Program-made: the position numbers and the translations under genes
DNA from: Flavobacterium sp. N3904
Lineage (GTDB): Bacteria; Bacteroidota; Bacteroidia; Flavobacteriales; Flavobacteriaceae
Assembly (NCBI RefSeq): GCF_025947305.1
Contig: NZ_CP110009.1
Span: 2,149,501-2,213,500 of the forward strand
Direction: 5' to 3'
Length of the DNA: 64,000 bases
Notes under the pieces: model-generated
Told to the model about the DNA's origin: nothing
Database searches by the model: none
What the model saw: the letters and a program-made list of their open reading frames with translations, nothing else
Part shown: in pieces, positions 1-8,508 of the stretch
Layout of the letters: each line of letters starts with the position of its first letter
Numbering within the stretch: position 1 is the first letter of the stretch

Positions 1-159
1 AACTGTATCGCCTACGAATTCTTCAGGTAAAGTATGATATCTTATTTTCTTGTCCTTTTTTATAATATCAAATACACTCCTTGAACAATAATCTTCACCT
101 CCAATGTTTACACGATCTATTTGACCTTGCATAAAAAATGGAAATAATAAAAAAAACAT
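1..159 (-). CDS. Candidate immunity protein of the RHS toxin tip (partial, runs off left edge)
   Basis: An open frame begins at an ATG at 157-159 and stays open to the window edge (53 codons). It starts with a hydrophobic stretch (MFFLLFPFFMQGQ) that could act as a short signal peptide, followed by a polar region containing IGGEDYCSRSVF. It lies 7 bp downstream of the stop of the RHS C-terminal gene on the same strand, the usual place for the cognate immunity gene of a polymorphic toxin. I do not recognise the family. A second in-frame ATG exists 9 codons in (MQGQ). The immunity role is inferred from position and from a possible periplasmic location; the rest of the gene is outside the window. 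Confidence 0.5.
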   Translation of the reverse strand, partial: MFFLLFPFFMQGQIDRVNIGGEDYCSRSVFDIIKKDKKIRYHTLPEEFVGDTV

Positions 160-166
160 TAAATTC

Positions 167-1168
167 TTAAGGCTTTTTAGCCTGAACTGGTTTTGCAACA
201 CTTCTTTCTTTTTCATACTCTCTTTGTTCAAGTTCTACTTCGACTGGAGCTTTCTTACCGTGCTCTTCAATCTGCATTGCTTTTGCTTTTTCAACAGCAT
301 CTCCAAATCTTATCATTTCATTATTAGAATAAGCTTTTATACTTTTCAAATCATCGTATAAATCAGGTGTTTCAACCTTTTGCACTTGAGAAGGATCAAC
401 AATTCCATAACATCCGAAAGTCCCTCCCAATATCGGTTTACCATCTGGTGTTTCATACCAGCCACTAACATGAAATTTGCAATACTTTGCGAAATCACCT
501 TTTCTTGTTGCTTCAGGACCTAAATCACTCATAATATTACCTTTGACAATATAAGAATTTAATCGTTCTGACAGAGGTGAAAATATCGGAGATATTGTAT
601 ATGAAGGCAAACCAGAACCATGATCGTTTGATTTTGAACTTTCGATTATTAATTTCCTACTATCTGCCTGATCTGATGAATGATTTGACAAAATAAAATT
701 TCCTTTTTTATTAGTTCCAATTTCAATAAATCCATCTCTTGTTGCATTAAACTTTCCAATCTCGGTTTCAACACCTTGTCCATTGGTATACAATACTTGA
801 ACTTCATATACCTTAACTTTCAAACTTGTAAAAATATTTGAGACTCCATATATTGCAACTTTAGTATAACCAACTTCGACGTCTGTCACTTTAATTTTAG
901 GTTCTTGTCCTTCTATTTCAGTAGCATCTATGACTCTATTTCCGCTAAATGCATAAGAAGAATAATAAGGATATTTTCTAAATAATGGATCAACACTAAA
1001 AAACCTTCCCACCCTCGGGTCATGCATCCTAAAGGTATAATTCAACGAATTTCCTTCGCCTTTGAGCTCGTTATCTTTCTCCTGTCCTTGGAAGCCATAA
1101 CGATAATCATTAGGAGTAACCACTTTTCCAGGGTTTGGCACTAGCATTCCAAAAGGATAGTAATCCAA
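167..1168 (-). pseudogene. Orphan RHS-repeat C-terminal tip with putative toxin domain (5'-truncated rhs gene)
   Basis: Residues 1-85 match the RHS-repeat-associated core: DYYPFGM, then YRYGFQGQEKD, and FRMHDPRVGRFFSVDPL, ending at NRVIDATE. A full rhs gene is several kb long and carries many YD repeats; here nothing is left upstream. The frame is opened only by a TTG, and an in-frame TAA lies two codons before it, so this is a truncated or displaced tip rather than an intact gene. The remaining ~245 residues are the variable C-terminal region. It holds a His followed 16 residues later by TFGC (FHVSGWYETPDG...GGTFGCYG), which resembles the His/Ser-x-Gly-Cys active site of YkuD-type L,D-transpeptidases; that assignment is weak. 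The tail is charged and coiled-coil-like. The immunity candidate follows after 7 bp. Confidence 0.6.
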
Positions 1169-2279
1169 TCGTTAGTTTGGTCAATGAATACAGGGGTTGA
1201 TTTGTGTAAGAACGCATGTTAAAAATGCGTTTTAAGGCAATTTTCGCCTTTCAAAAGTACAAAAAAAGAGCAGGTTATTTGTCTAAAATAATCAATTTTG
1301 TATCGTTGGTCTGCAATTTATGAACACCCTGCTCTGCGATTCTGAAAGCTTTCGGAACCCGACTTCGAAATTTTTTAAATTTTCTTGTAAGATGTAAATC
1401 TAGTAAAAGTCTCCCGACTTTTGCTATGAATTTTTTTAAGAATTAAAAATAGTTCAGAGATTTTAAAAATAAACGATGATAGAACACAAATTTTATTTGG
1501 TAAAAGAAATAGGGTTCAGAACATCACAATTGGGCTTTTAAGAACATTTTTTAAAAAAAGTGCAAGTCGGGAAACTTTACATCGCGGGGAAAATGCGATG
1601 AAAAAAAATGAAAAGAGTGTAGCTGCTATTAAAATTTTAGGGCAATTTTTTTATCGGGTTGGTAGAGAATTTCAGTAAGATAGGATTTTATTGTTTTTTT
1701 AACCCGTTGGGTGAAATTATTTTTTACCACATAGAAACATAGAATTTATACTTTTTAAAAGAAAGAAAGAGACGTTTTACTATTCACATAGCTATTCTAT
1801 GTGTGAAATAGTGCTATTTCTATTTATTCTTTGCGTATTTAGCATTAATCTATGATTCTATGTGGTTAATTTTTTATTTTATTTGAATTTCACCCAACGG
1901 GTTTTTTTAATTTGCTTTGAACTGTTTTAGATATAATAGTATAGTTCGTAAAACGGTCTTCTTAGTTAGCGCAATGCTAAAAAAAAACAGCTGCAATATT
2001 CTTTCTGTTTGATTTTTTTATGGTTCAATACAGAGGTTATAATTTATTTTGCAGCAAAAAATACATTTTTTTATAATGCAGCAATATTTACGGTAACGGA
2101 TTGAGTACATAAAGAGTTTGAAACTTGATTTGAAGTGAAAGGAGTTTTATTAAAAGTTGAAAGTTGATAAATTGATTTGAAAAAAAGTAAAAACTTCTTT
2201 TTCTCCGCTCGATAAATGTTGTGTTTGAAAACGTTCAAAAATAGTAATCCTTCAAAAGTCGGCACCATTCGGAAACAAA
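1169..2279. other. Long non-coding, repeat-rich intergenic region
   Basis: No convincing gene lies here. It holds two small back-to-back hairpins (arms AACGCAT/ATGCGTT at 1210-1230 and AAGGC/GCCTT at 1232-1250), an inverted pair containing AGAGCAGG and CCTGCTCT (about 1268 and 1327), a degenerate inverted pair built around AAGTC(TC)CCGACTT (about 1388-1410 and 1560-1584), and the palindromic element at 1701-1903. The density of inverted repeats next to a truncated rhs gene suggests decayed mobile or recombination debris. Confidence 0.5.
1701..1903. repeat. MITE-like palindromic element with 18-bp terminal inverted repeats
   Basis: The ends are a perfect 18-bp inverted repeat (AACCCGTTGGGTGAAATT at 1701-1718 and its complement at 1886-1903). 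Just inside is a second imperfect pair (ACCACATAGAAACATAGA-like at about 1726 and its complement ending about 1866), and the centre has its own hairpin (CACATAG/CTATGTG, about 1786-1804). The whole ~200 bp can fold into one long structure and encodes nothing. It resembles a non-autonomous mobile or miniature inverted-repeat element; copy number in the genome is unknown from this window. Confidence 0.65.
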
Positions 2280-2310
2280 AAACCCTTAAACAATTGATGT
2301 TTAAGGGTTT
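2280..2310 (-). terminator. Rho-independent terminator of tRNA-Met
   Basis: A 12-bp perfect stem (AAACCCTTAAAC with GTTTAAGGGTTT) has a 7-nt loop. Read on the minus strand it is followed by a run of U. It begins 8 bp past the tRNA 3' end. Confidence 0.8.
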
Positions 2311-2317
2311 GTTCTTG

Positions 2318-2391
2318 TAGCGAAGACGGGAGTTGAACCCGTGACCTCAGGGTTATGAATCCTGCGCTCTAACCGACTGAGCTACCTCGCC
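2318..2391 (-). tRNA. tRNA-Met (CAU)
   Basis: A 74-nt cloverleaf on the minus strand: acceptor GGCGAGG/CTTCGCT (two G-U pairs), D-arm TAGCTCAGTCGGTTAGAG, anticodon loop TTCATAA giving CAU, and T-arm GGGTTCAACTCCC. CCA is not encoded. The acceptor begins with G1-U72 rather than the C1-A72 mismatch of initiators, and the anticodon stem lacks the three consecutive G-C pairs of initiator tRNA, so an elongator methionine tRNA is more likely. An Ile2 (lysidine) identity cannot be fully excluded by eye. Confidence 0.93.
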
Positions 2392-2544
2392 ATATTTGGG
2401 ATATTTTCTATCCCTGAATGCGGGTGCAAATATAAAACAATAATTAGAGTTTGCAAGTAAAAAATAACTAAAAAAAATTTTTTTTGAAAACGTTTTTTTT
2501 TTGAAGTAATAATCTATATATTTCGCAAAAATTAAACGATATTC

Positions 2545-2937
2545 ATGGATCTAAAAGTGCGTTACGAAATCGAATTCCCCATAAATTCCTCCCCTCAATT
2601 ATTGTATCAATATATTTCAACTCCATCTGGCCTGTCAGAATGGTTTGCAGATAATGTAAATTCACGGGGTGAGTTTTTTACATTTATTTGGAACGACTCC
2701 GAAGAAAAAGCGAGGCTTGCTTCCAAAAAATCTGGTGAGAAAGTCAAATTTAAATGGGTTGATGACAGCAATAAGGATACGGAGTATTTTTTTGAATTGA
2801 ATATTTTAGTGGATGAACTAACAAAGGATGTTTCTCTAATGGTGGTTGATTTTGCTCAAAAAGACGAAATTGAAGAAGCTACGCAACTATGGGAAAACCA
2901 GATTTCAGATTTGAAGCATGTGATTGGTTCAGTCTAG
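2545..2937 (+). CDS. START-like / SRPBCC-fold domain protein
   Basis: A 130-residue cytosolic protein without signal peptide or membrane segment. The N-terminus (YEIEFPINSSPQLLYQYISTP, then LSEWFADNV) is typical of small START-like/AHSA1-like proteins conserved in Flavobacteria: a first beta-strand, then a helix with a W-F motif. It ends with an acidic amphipathic helix. The fold normally binds hydrophobic ligands or acts as a chaperone cofactor; no specific function is known to me. It is monocistronic, with a terminator 27 bp after its stop, and an AT-rich upstream region with a weak TATATTTC box. Confidence 0.75.
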   Translation: MDLKVRYEIEFPINSSPQLLYQYISTPSGLSEWFADNVNSRGEFFTFIWNDSEEKARLASKKSGEKVKFKWVDDSNKDTEYFFELNILVDELTKDVSLMVVDFAQKDEIEEATQLWENQISDLKHVIGSV

Positions 2938-2957
2938 TAAAACTGCATTTTATAACT

Positions 2958-2965
2958 TATATTTG
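2958..2965 (+). promoter_or_regulatory. Bacteroidota -7 box (TATATTTG) for the aminotransferase gene
   Basis: A perfect TAnnTTTG motif 37 bp before the ATG at 3003. It abuts the left arm of the preceding gene's terminator, so transcription would begin inside the hairpin sequence. No clear TTG is found 19 bp upstream. Confidence 0.5.
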
Positions 2966-2993
2966 TCACGCTTTTTAGCGTGACTTTTTTTTT
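2965..2993 (+). terminator. Rho-independent terminator after the START-like gene
   Basis: An 8-bp stem GTCACGCT/AGCGTGAC with a TTTT loop, followed by nine T. Confidence 0.85.
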
Positions 2994-3002
2994 AAAATAG
3001 AT

Positions 3003-3827
3003 ATGATAAATTTTAATGGAACAATAGTATCTGAGGATACAAATATAGTAGTGCAAAACCGTGGATTTTTATATGGGGATGCCGTTTTTGAAACAGTTAA
3101 AATATTGAATTCTAAAATCTTATTCTTAGAAGATCATTATTTCAGGTTGATGTCTTCAATGCGGGTTGTCAGGATGGAAATTCCGATGAATTTTACAATG
3201 GAATACCTAGAAGAACAAATTCTGACTTTAGTGAAAGAGAGCGGTCTGGAATCGTCTTCTCGGGCAAGAATCACGGTTTATAGAAACGATGGAGGATATT
3301 ATATGCCAAAAAACAATACAGTTTCGTTTGTAATTCATGCCGACTCGCTTGAAAACACTGTATATTCATTTGACAGTAAAGAATATGAAGTTGACTTATA
3401 CAAGGATTTTTACGTTACAAAACATTTATTGTCATCAATAAAAACCACAAACCGATTGATCAATGTCACTGCCAGCATTTATGCAAGTGAAAACGGATTG
3501 GATAATTGTATTTTATTAAACGACAGCAAAAATGTAGTAGAGGCCTTACAGGGAAATATCTTCATGCTGGCGGGCAACAAACTTATTACACCTCCTATTT
3601 CTGAAGGATGTTTGAACGGAGTGATGAGAAAACAGATTTTGGGATTGGCCAAAAAAATAGAAAACATAGAAGTGGTTGAAGAAATAATTTCTCCATTTGA
3701 TCTTCAAAAAGCAGATGAATTGTTTATAACAAATGTAATCAAAGGAATACAGCCTATTACCAGATATCGAAAGAAAGAGTTTTCGACAGAATTGTCCAGG
3801 AGTTTAGTGTTGAAATTAAATGATTAA
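3003..3827 (+). CDS. Class IV (PLP-dependent) aminotransferase / aminodeoxychorismate lyase-like
   Basis: A 274-residue protein of the branched-chain/D-amino-acid aminotransferase and PabC superfamily. Visible family features are the N-terminal NRGFLYGDAVFETVK, the PLP-binding lysine in LLSSIKTTNRL, the NVVEALQGNIF segment around residue 178-188 (usually an E-x-x-x-x-N motif), and a C-terminal DELFITNVIKGIQPI. Substrate cannot be decided: 4-amino-4-deoxychorismate lyase for folate or an amino-acid transaminase are both possible. It has its own promoter and converges with yqgE, the two stop codons being only 5 bp apart. Confidence 0.85.
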   Translation: MINFNGTIVSEDTNIVVQNRGFLYGDAVFETVKILNSKILFLEDHYFRLMSSMRVVRMEIPMNFTMEYLEEQILTLVKESGLESSSRARITVYRNDGGYYMPKNNTVSFVIHADSLENTVYSFDSKEYEVDLYKDFYVTKHLLSSIKTTNRLINVTASIYASENGLDNCILLNDSKNVVEALQGNIFMLAGNKLITPPISEGCLNGVMRKQILGLAKKIENIEVVEEIISPFDLQKADELFITNVIKGIQPITRYRKKEFSTELSRSLVLKLND

Positions 3828-3832
3828 GTGAA

Positions 3833-4393
3833 TTAGTTTAAATAAGGATTTTCGGGAGCGTTTGACCAGATGAGATACTCACCGCCAAGTTCCATGATTT
3901 GTTCTTTCCAAAAATGAGTAGTTGATTTACCAATTATTTTATTTTCATAATTATTTCTGGTAATAATCCAGGAATTGCCTTCCATTTCTTTTTCAAGTTG
4001 GTGTTCTTCCCAACCGGTGTAGCCCAAAAAGAAACGAATATTTTCCTTTTTTATCTGGCCATTATTGATGAGATCTTTGGTTGATTCAAAATCACCACCC
4101 CAATAGATCCCATTTGAAATTTCAATGCTGTTGGGTATCAATTCGGGGATATTATGAATAAAATAGAGGTTGTCTTGTTCTACAGGACCACCATTGTAAA
4201 TTTTGAAAGTGGCTTTAATTTCTGGTATTAAATCGTTTATGGAATATTTCAGTGGTTTGTTGATGATGAAACCTACTGATCCATCTGCGTTATGATCTGC
4301 TAAAAGTATTACGGATCTATTAAATGACAAATCGCCAATGATAGAAGGCTCTGCAATAAGTAAATATCCTTTTTTTAATTTTTCTGAAATCAT
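3833..4393 (-). CDS. YqgE/AlgH family protein
   Basis: A 186-residue protein with the family hallmarks: KKGYLLIAEPSIIGDLSFNRSVILL at the N-terminus, GSVGFIINKPL, YNGGPVEQDNLYFIHN, IYWGGDFE, and FFLGYTGWEEHQLEKEMEGNSW. The start is set at MISEKLKKG: the longer frame would add 23 hydrophobic residues that the family lacks. The biochemical function is unsettled. It lies downstream of hup on the same strand but behind hup's terminator, so it is probably transcribed separately. Confidence 0.9.
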   Translation of the reverse strand: MISEKLKKGYLLIAEPSIIGDLSFNRSVILLADHNADGSVGFIINKPLKYSINDLIPEIKATFKIYNGGPVEQDNLYFIHNIPELIPNSIEISNGIYWGGDFESTKDLINNGQIKKENIRFFLGYTGWEEHQLEKEMEGNSWIITRNNYENKIIGKSTTHFWKEQIMELGGEYLIWSNAPENPYLN

Positions 4394-4466
4394 AAGGCTA
4401 TATTTTTTATTAAATTTAATGAAAAAAAAATAAAATAACCAAATTAAATCGTTGAAAAGCAAAAAA

Positions 4467-4488
4467 AAACCTTCCAGTTGGAAGGTTT
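4467..4488 (-). terminator. Rho-independent terminator of hup
   Basis: A 9-bp stem AAACCTTCC/GGAAGGTTT with an AGTT loop. On the minus strand it is followed by a run of T. It starts 24 bp past the hup stop. Confidence 0.85.
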
Positions 4489-4511
4489 AATTATATGAGT
4501 TAAACTATTAA

Positions 4512-4784
4512 TTAGTTTACTGCTCCTTCTAAATCTGCTCCAGCTTTGAATTTCACAACATTTTTTGCAGCGATTTGAATAGTTTTTCCAGTTTGAGGAT
4601 TTCTTCCGTCTCTAGCAGCTCTAGCAGAAACAGACCATGATCCGAAACCTACTAAAGATACTTTACCACCTTTTTTCAAAGTTCCACCTACATTTCCTAA
4701 AAATGATTCTAATGCCAATTTTGCAGCAGCTTTTGTAATTCCTGCATCAGCAGCGATAGCGTCGATTAATTCTGATTTGTTCAT
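4512..4784 (-). CDS. hup: HU family DNA-binding protein
   Basis: A 90-residue nucleoid protein. MNKSELIDAIAADAGITKAAAKLALESF forms the helical dimer core, followed by GGKVSLVGFGSWSV and the DNA-binding arm RDGRNPQTGKTIQIAAKNVVKFKAG. The length is standard for HU. It bends DNA and compacts the chromosome as a dimer. It has a textbook promoter 45-75 bp upstream and its own terminator, consistent with strong monocistronic expression. Confidence 0.96.
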   Translation of the reverse strand: MNKSELIDAIAADAGITKAAAKLALESFLGNVGGTLKKGGKVSLVGFGSWSVSARAARDGRNPQTGKTIQIAAKNVVKFKAGADLEGAVN

Positions 4785-4828
4785 AATAATTTGATGTTAA
4801 TTGTTGGTTAAAATAATTGTTAATAGAA

Positions 4829-4858
4829 CAAAATTAACAGGAAATGCGGTCTTTGCAA
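4829..4858 (-). promoter_or_regulatory. Consensus Bacteroidota promoter of hup
   Basis: On the minus strand TTG (complement of 4856-4858), exactly 19 bp, then TAATTTTG (complement of 4829-4836). This is a perfect TTG-N19-TAnnTTTG match, about 45 bp before the hup ATG. Confidence 0.85.
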
Positions 4859-4965
4859 GTATTTTGTGAAATTTTAACGAGTTTTGTTGATAACTTACTT
4901 TTATTGTTCATAAAGCAGGGTAAAATCCCCGCAAAAAAAGAACTTAACTCCCGTTTTTATTGGTC

Positions 4966-5913
4966 TTAATACGCTTTTGCATTTTCAGAAAAAGCTATTC
5001 CGTTCAATAATTCATTTGCATTCATTTTCTTTTTCCCAGGGAATTGCAAACTCAGTATTTGAATATAACCCTTTTCTACTGCTACTTTTATTTCTTTTTT
5101 GGTGCAAATTAATTGACCAATTGGATGGGAATGTTCTTCGAAAATGATTTTAGATTCGTAGATTTTTACATTCCAGTCTTCATTTTTATCATTAAAGAAG
5201 CACCAAGCTGCTGGATAAGGACATAATCCCCGAATGAGATTATTAATTTCCAAGGCAGATTTTGTCCAGTCAATTTTGCAATTTTCCTTATTTAGTTTGT
5301 AGGCCGTTTTTATGTCTGGAGATTCGTTTTGAATTGTAGTGGCTACTTTACCGTCTTCTATCAATCTAAGGGTGTCTATAACAGTGCCACTTCCTAAATG
5401 CATTAAACGGTCGTGAAGCTGTCCTGCATTTTCAGAAGCTTCAATAGCTATTTCTGCATTCAGGATCATAGCGCCGGTATCTATTTTATCATCGATAAAA
5501 AAAGTAGTTACTCCGGTTTTTGTTTCTCCATTTATTATTGCCCAATTAATTGGTGCTGCCCCTCTATAATTTGGCAATAATGAAGCGTGAAGGTTGAAAG
5601 TGCCCAACGAAGGCATTTCCCAAACTACTTTTGGTAACATCCTAAAAGCCACAACTATTTGCAAATTGGCATTTAACGATTTCAATTCGGCAAGAAAATT
5701 TTCGTCTTTTAGATTTGTGGGTTGCAAAAGTTTCAAATTATTTTCCAAGGCATAGTCCTTAACCGCCGAGTACTTTATTTTTTGCCCACGGCCTGCTGGT
5801 TTATCTGCTGCGGTAATGACTCCGACTATTTCGTAATCGTTTTTGATGATGGTATCAAGGATGCCAACAGCAAATTCAGGAGTTCCCATAAATATGATTC
5901 GTAACTTTTCCAT
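4966..5913 (-). CDS. fmt: Methionyl-tRNA formyltransferase
   Basis: A 315-residue enzyme that formylates the initiator Met-tRNA using 10-formyl-THF. The N-terminal transferase domain begins LRIIFMGTPEFAV and contains the catalytic loop NLHASLLPNYRGAAPINWAI with the formyl-transferase Asn/His; D in DDKIDTGAMI is also conserved. The C-terminal domain (YKLNKENCKIDW, then IRGLCPYPAAW) binds tRNA. Its ATG overlaps the TAA of the restored recQ frame by one base (TAATG), implying translational coupling of the two. Confidence 0.96.
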   Translation of the reverse strand: MEKLRIIFMGTPEFAVGILDTIIKNDYEIVGVITAADKPAGRGQKIKYSAVKDYALENNLKLLQPTNLKDENFLAELKSLNANLQIVVAFRMLPKVVWEMPSLGTFNLHASLLPNYRGAAPINWAIINGETKTGVTTFFIDDKIDTGAMILNAEIAIEASENAGQLHDRLMHLGSGTVIDTLRLIEDGKVATTIQNESPDIKTAYKLNKENCKIDWTKSALEINNLIRGLCPYPAAWCFFNDKNEDWNVKIYESKIIFEEHSHPIGQLICTKKEIKVAVEKGYIQILSLQFPGKKKMNANELLNGIAFSENAKAY

Positions 5914-7807
5914 TATTTTTTTAAGGTGTATTTATTGTTTTTTTGAATGATTACAATATCATTTTCTAATAATTCTTGCAATGCAAAGATAATATCGTCT
6001 GAAGAATCTTTGATCTTAATTTGAATTTCTCTTGAACTTAATTCTTCGGTTTGCAATAAGGCAACAATTTTTTTATAAAGAACAGCGCTATTTTTTTGGT
6101 ATTGGTTTTGGTGATACAATAAGAACAAATGCCACAATCTGTTTTTGTTTTTTCTCCAAAATAGGCCAATATCATTTTGCTTTTGCAAGTGTTCTTGTCT
6201 TTTATATAATGCAATACCGATTGCAGTTGCTCTTTTTTTAATTGATTTTGTCTTTCCAGATATTTAGAAACTCTGCTGATTGTTCTTTCATCTTCCCGAA
6301 TTTCATTAAAAATCAAAGTGGCATCATTGTCTTTAGAGTGGTAATCAATAATGTCTTTCTCTCTTAATTTGTTTAAAACGGTTTGAACCTCGGTTTCTGT
6401 ATGATTCGCTTTTTTGGCAATCAGTTGAATGTTAAAAGAGGTTTGCATTTCGTAAATACCAGGATATGTCCTTAAAATTGCCAAAATAATTTCTTCATCG
6501 TTAGGGTTTAAACTGGTGTATCGAATGACTTCTTTTGACGAAATTAAAAATTGTAAAGTAATTTTCTCTGAAAATTCCTGAGATAAGGAAATAACCCCCT
6601 GACCGTCCAAAAACCGCAAGGCATTGTAGGTTTTCAGCGTCGGAAAACCATATTTTAAACAAAAATGATGCAAATTAAAAGGAAACTGTTCGTCAATTCC
6701 TTCTCCATAAGCAATCTGAAAATAATTGCAAAGTTTGACATACATGCTATTCAGAAAAGCTTTGTCGGGAAGAACTTGTATAAATTGGTTTTCGGTCTGA
6801 ATAATATCAGAAGGACTTGTCAATAAAACAGCAAAAGCTTTTTCTCCGTTTCTGCCGGCACGTCCTGCTTCCTGATAATAATTTTCAATGTTTTCTGGAA
6901 GTTGTACGTGAATTACCGTTTTTACATTGGCTTTATCAATCCCCATTCCAAAAGCATTGGTGGCCACAATAACCTGAACCTTTTCATCCATCCACAACTG
7001 CATGTTTTTGTCTTTTTCTCTAGAAGAAAGTCCACCGTGGTAGTACGTTGCCTTAAAACCCAATGCTTGTAATTGACTGGCAATATTCAAACATGATTTT
7101 CTGTTTCTAACATATATAATGGAAGGTTCTGGATTTTTTTTAAGGATTTGCTCTATCCTGAAAATTTTATCTTCTACTTCAAAAACCATATAGGCAATGT
7201 TATCTCTTGCAAATGATTTTTCAAATTGTTTGGGATTGTGCATTCCCAATTCGGCAATAATATCTTCTTTTACTTTTGGAGTTGCCGTTGCTGTCAGCGC
7301 CAAAAAAGGAACTTTTGGGAAATGTTCTTTTAGGTTTGATATCTTTAAATATGCAGGCCGAAAATCATGTCCCCACTGCGAAACGCAATGTGCTTCGTCT
7401 ATCGTTATTAAATTTATAGGAAGATTTTTGATACGTTCCAAAATCCAATCCGATTGTAAACGCTCTGGAGAGACATACAAAAATTTATAATTTCCAAATT
7501 GACAATTGTCCAATAAGTCAATCATTTCGTCAGATTTTATTCCTCCTGTCAATGCAATCGCTTTGATATTCAGTTTCTGCAAATTGGTCACTTGATCTTT
7601 CATTAAAGCGACAAGAGGCGAAATCACCAAGCATATTCCATCTTTCATTATTGCAGGAACTTGAAAGCACACCGATTTTCCTCCTCCAGTAGGCATCAGC
7701 GCAAAAGTATCCTGGCCACTTAAAACCGAATCAATAATTTCTTTTTGAAGGGATCTAAATGTGTCGTGTTTCCAATATTTTTTAAGAATGGCTAATGCTG
7801 CTGGCAT
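5913..7807 (-). CDS. recQ: ATP-dependent DNA helicase RecQ, frame interrupted near the 3' end
   Basis: A superfamily 2 helicase in DNA repair. The long frame (7807 to 6038) has motif I LMPTGGGKSVCFQ, the DEAH box in TIDEAHCVSQWGHDFRP, motif III ALTATAT, motif VI YYQEAGRAGRNG, and the zinc-binding region ending DCGICSYC. After residue ~570 it runs into unrelated sequence (KKIALFFIKK). The -1 frame from the same point (about 6097) continues NSAVLYKKIVALLQTEELSS...KYTLKK, the expected C-terminus, stopping at 5913. The junction is a run of seven A. One extra A restores ~630 residues, normal for the family. It could be a sequencing deletion, a real mutation or slippage. All helicase and zinc motifs lie before the break. 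Confidence 0.88.
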
Positions 7808-7860
7808 TATTTCTGATTTAGATTTTTAATAATTTTGCAATTTTGAATTTCAAAAATTGG

Positions 7861-8403
7861 CTAAATTTTATCTAATATATAAAGAATTCTGTTATCTACA
7901 CTATCTTTTGGCACTTCAATTAGTGTATAGCCATATTTTTGATACGTTTCTGTAAGGTGTTTGTAAATGGTTTTTGCCTGTTCAAAATTTTCATAACGCT
8001 CACTATCGCTTTCGTAAATTTCCTCCCAAGGCGGAAGAATAAAAATTTTATTGTACTTATTTTGGCGACAAGCCAAGTCAAAATGTTCGGGATACGAATC
8101 ACCAATATAATCCAAATACGCCACAACATCGGGAATCCCACGATCTATAAAAACAAATCGATGTGTCTCACTCAGAGCATTTTCAAATTGCTTGATTCGC
8201 CCATCAAGAAGCATCTGGCTAAACAGTAACGGGTCTTCCAGAAACAATTGCTCAATCCCCTGTTTTTGAGCCTCAAGAGTCACTTCGCGAGAGATTTCGG
8301 GATAACAGCAATAGCCTTGGGTTACCAAACTATTGATAATAGAACTTTTTCCTGTACCGGGACCACCAATAATAACAATAATTTCTTTCTGCACTTTTCT
8401 CAA
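7861..8403 (-). CDS. Small P-loop ATPase (AAA_28-type)
   Basis: A 180-residue protein with an N-terminal Walker A (IIVIIGGPGTGKSSIINSL), a lid-like charged segment, FVFIDRGIPDVVAYLDY as the likely Walker B/DRG motif, and a C-terminal YEQ/YTLIEVP strand. This is the predicted ATPase/nucleotide-kinase-like family often annotated AAA_28 and found singly in Bacteroidota. The substrate is unknown. It lies 53 bp upstream of recQ on the same strand and may be cotranscribed with recQ and fmt. Confidence 0.8.
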   Translation of the reverse strand: MRKVQKEIIVIIGGPGTGKSSIINSLVTQGYCCYPEISREVTLEAQKQGIEQLFLEDPLLFSQMLLDGRIKQFENALSETHRFVFIDRGIPDVVAYLDYIGDSYPEHFDLACRQNKYNKIFILPPWEEIYESDSERYENFEQAKTIYKHLTETYQKYGYTLIEVPKDSVDNRILYILDKI

Positions 8404-8508
8404 TTAAACGGCGAAATTACTTAAACTTATCGTTATTTAAAAGAGATTATATAGGAATTAAGCAGAAGATTCAGGAGCGAATGATAGTTTTTTCCAGTAA
8501 GCAAGATA

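Noticed and set aside
2071..2268. 65-codon minus-strand open frame next to the tRNA terminator
   Set aside because: No recognisable protein features, low-complexity composition, and it lies in repeat-rich non-coding DNA.
5913..6188. Separate small gene at the 3' end of recQ
   Set aside because: Its second half is the proper RecQ C-terminus in another frame, and its first 30 residues overlap recQ, so it is part of recQ rather than its own gene.
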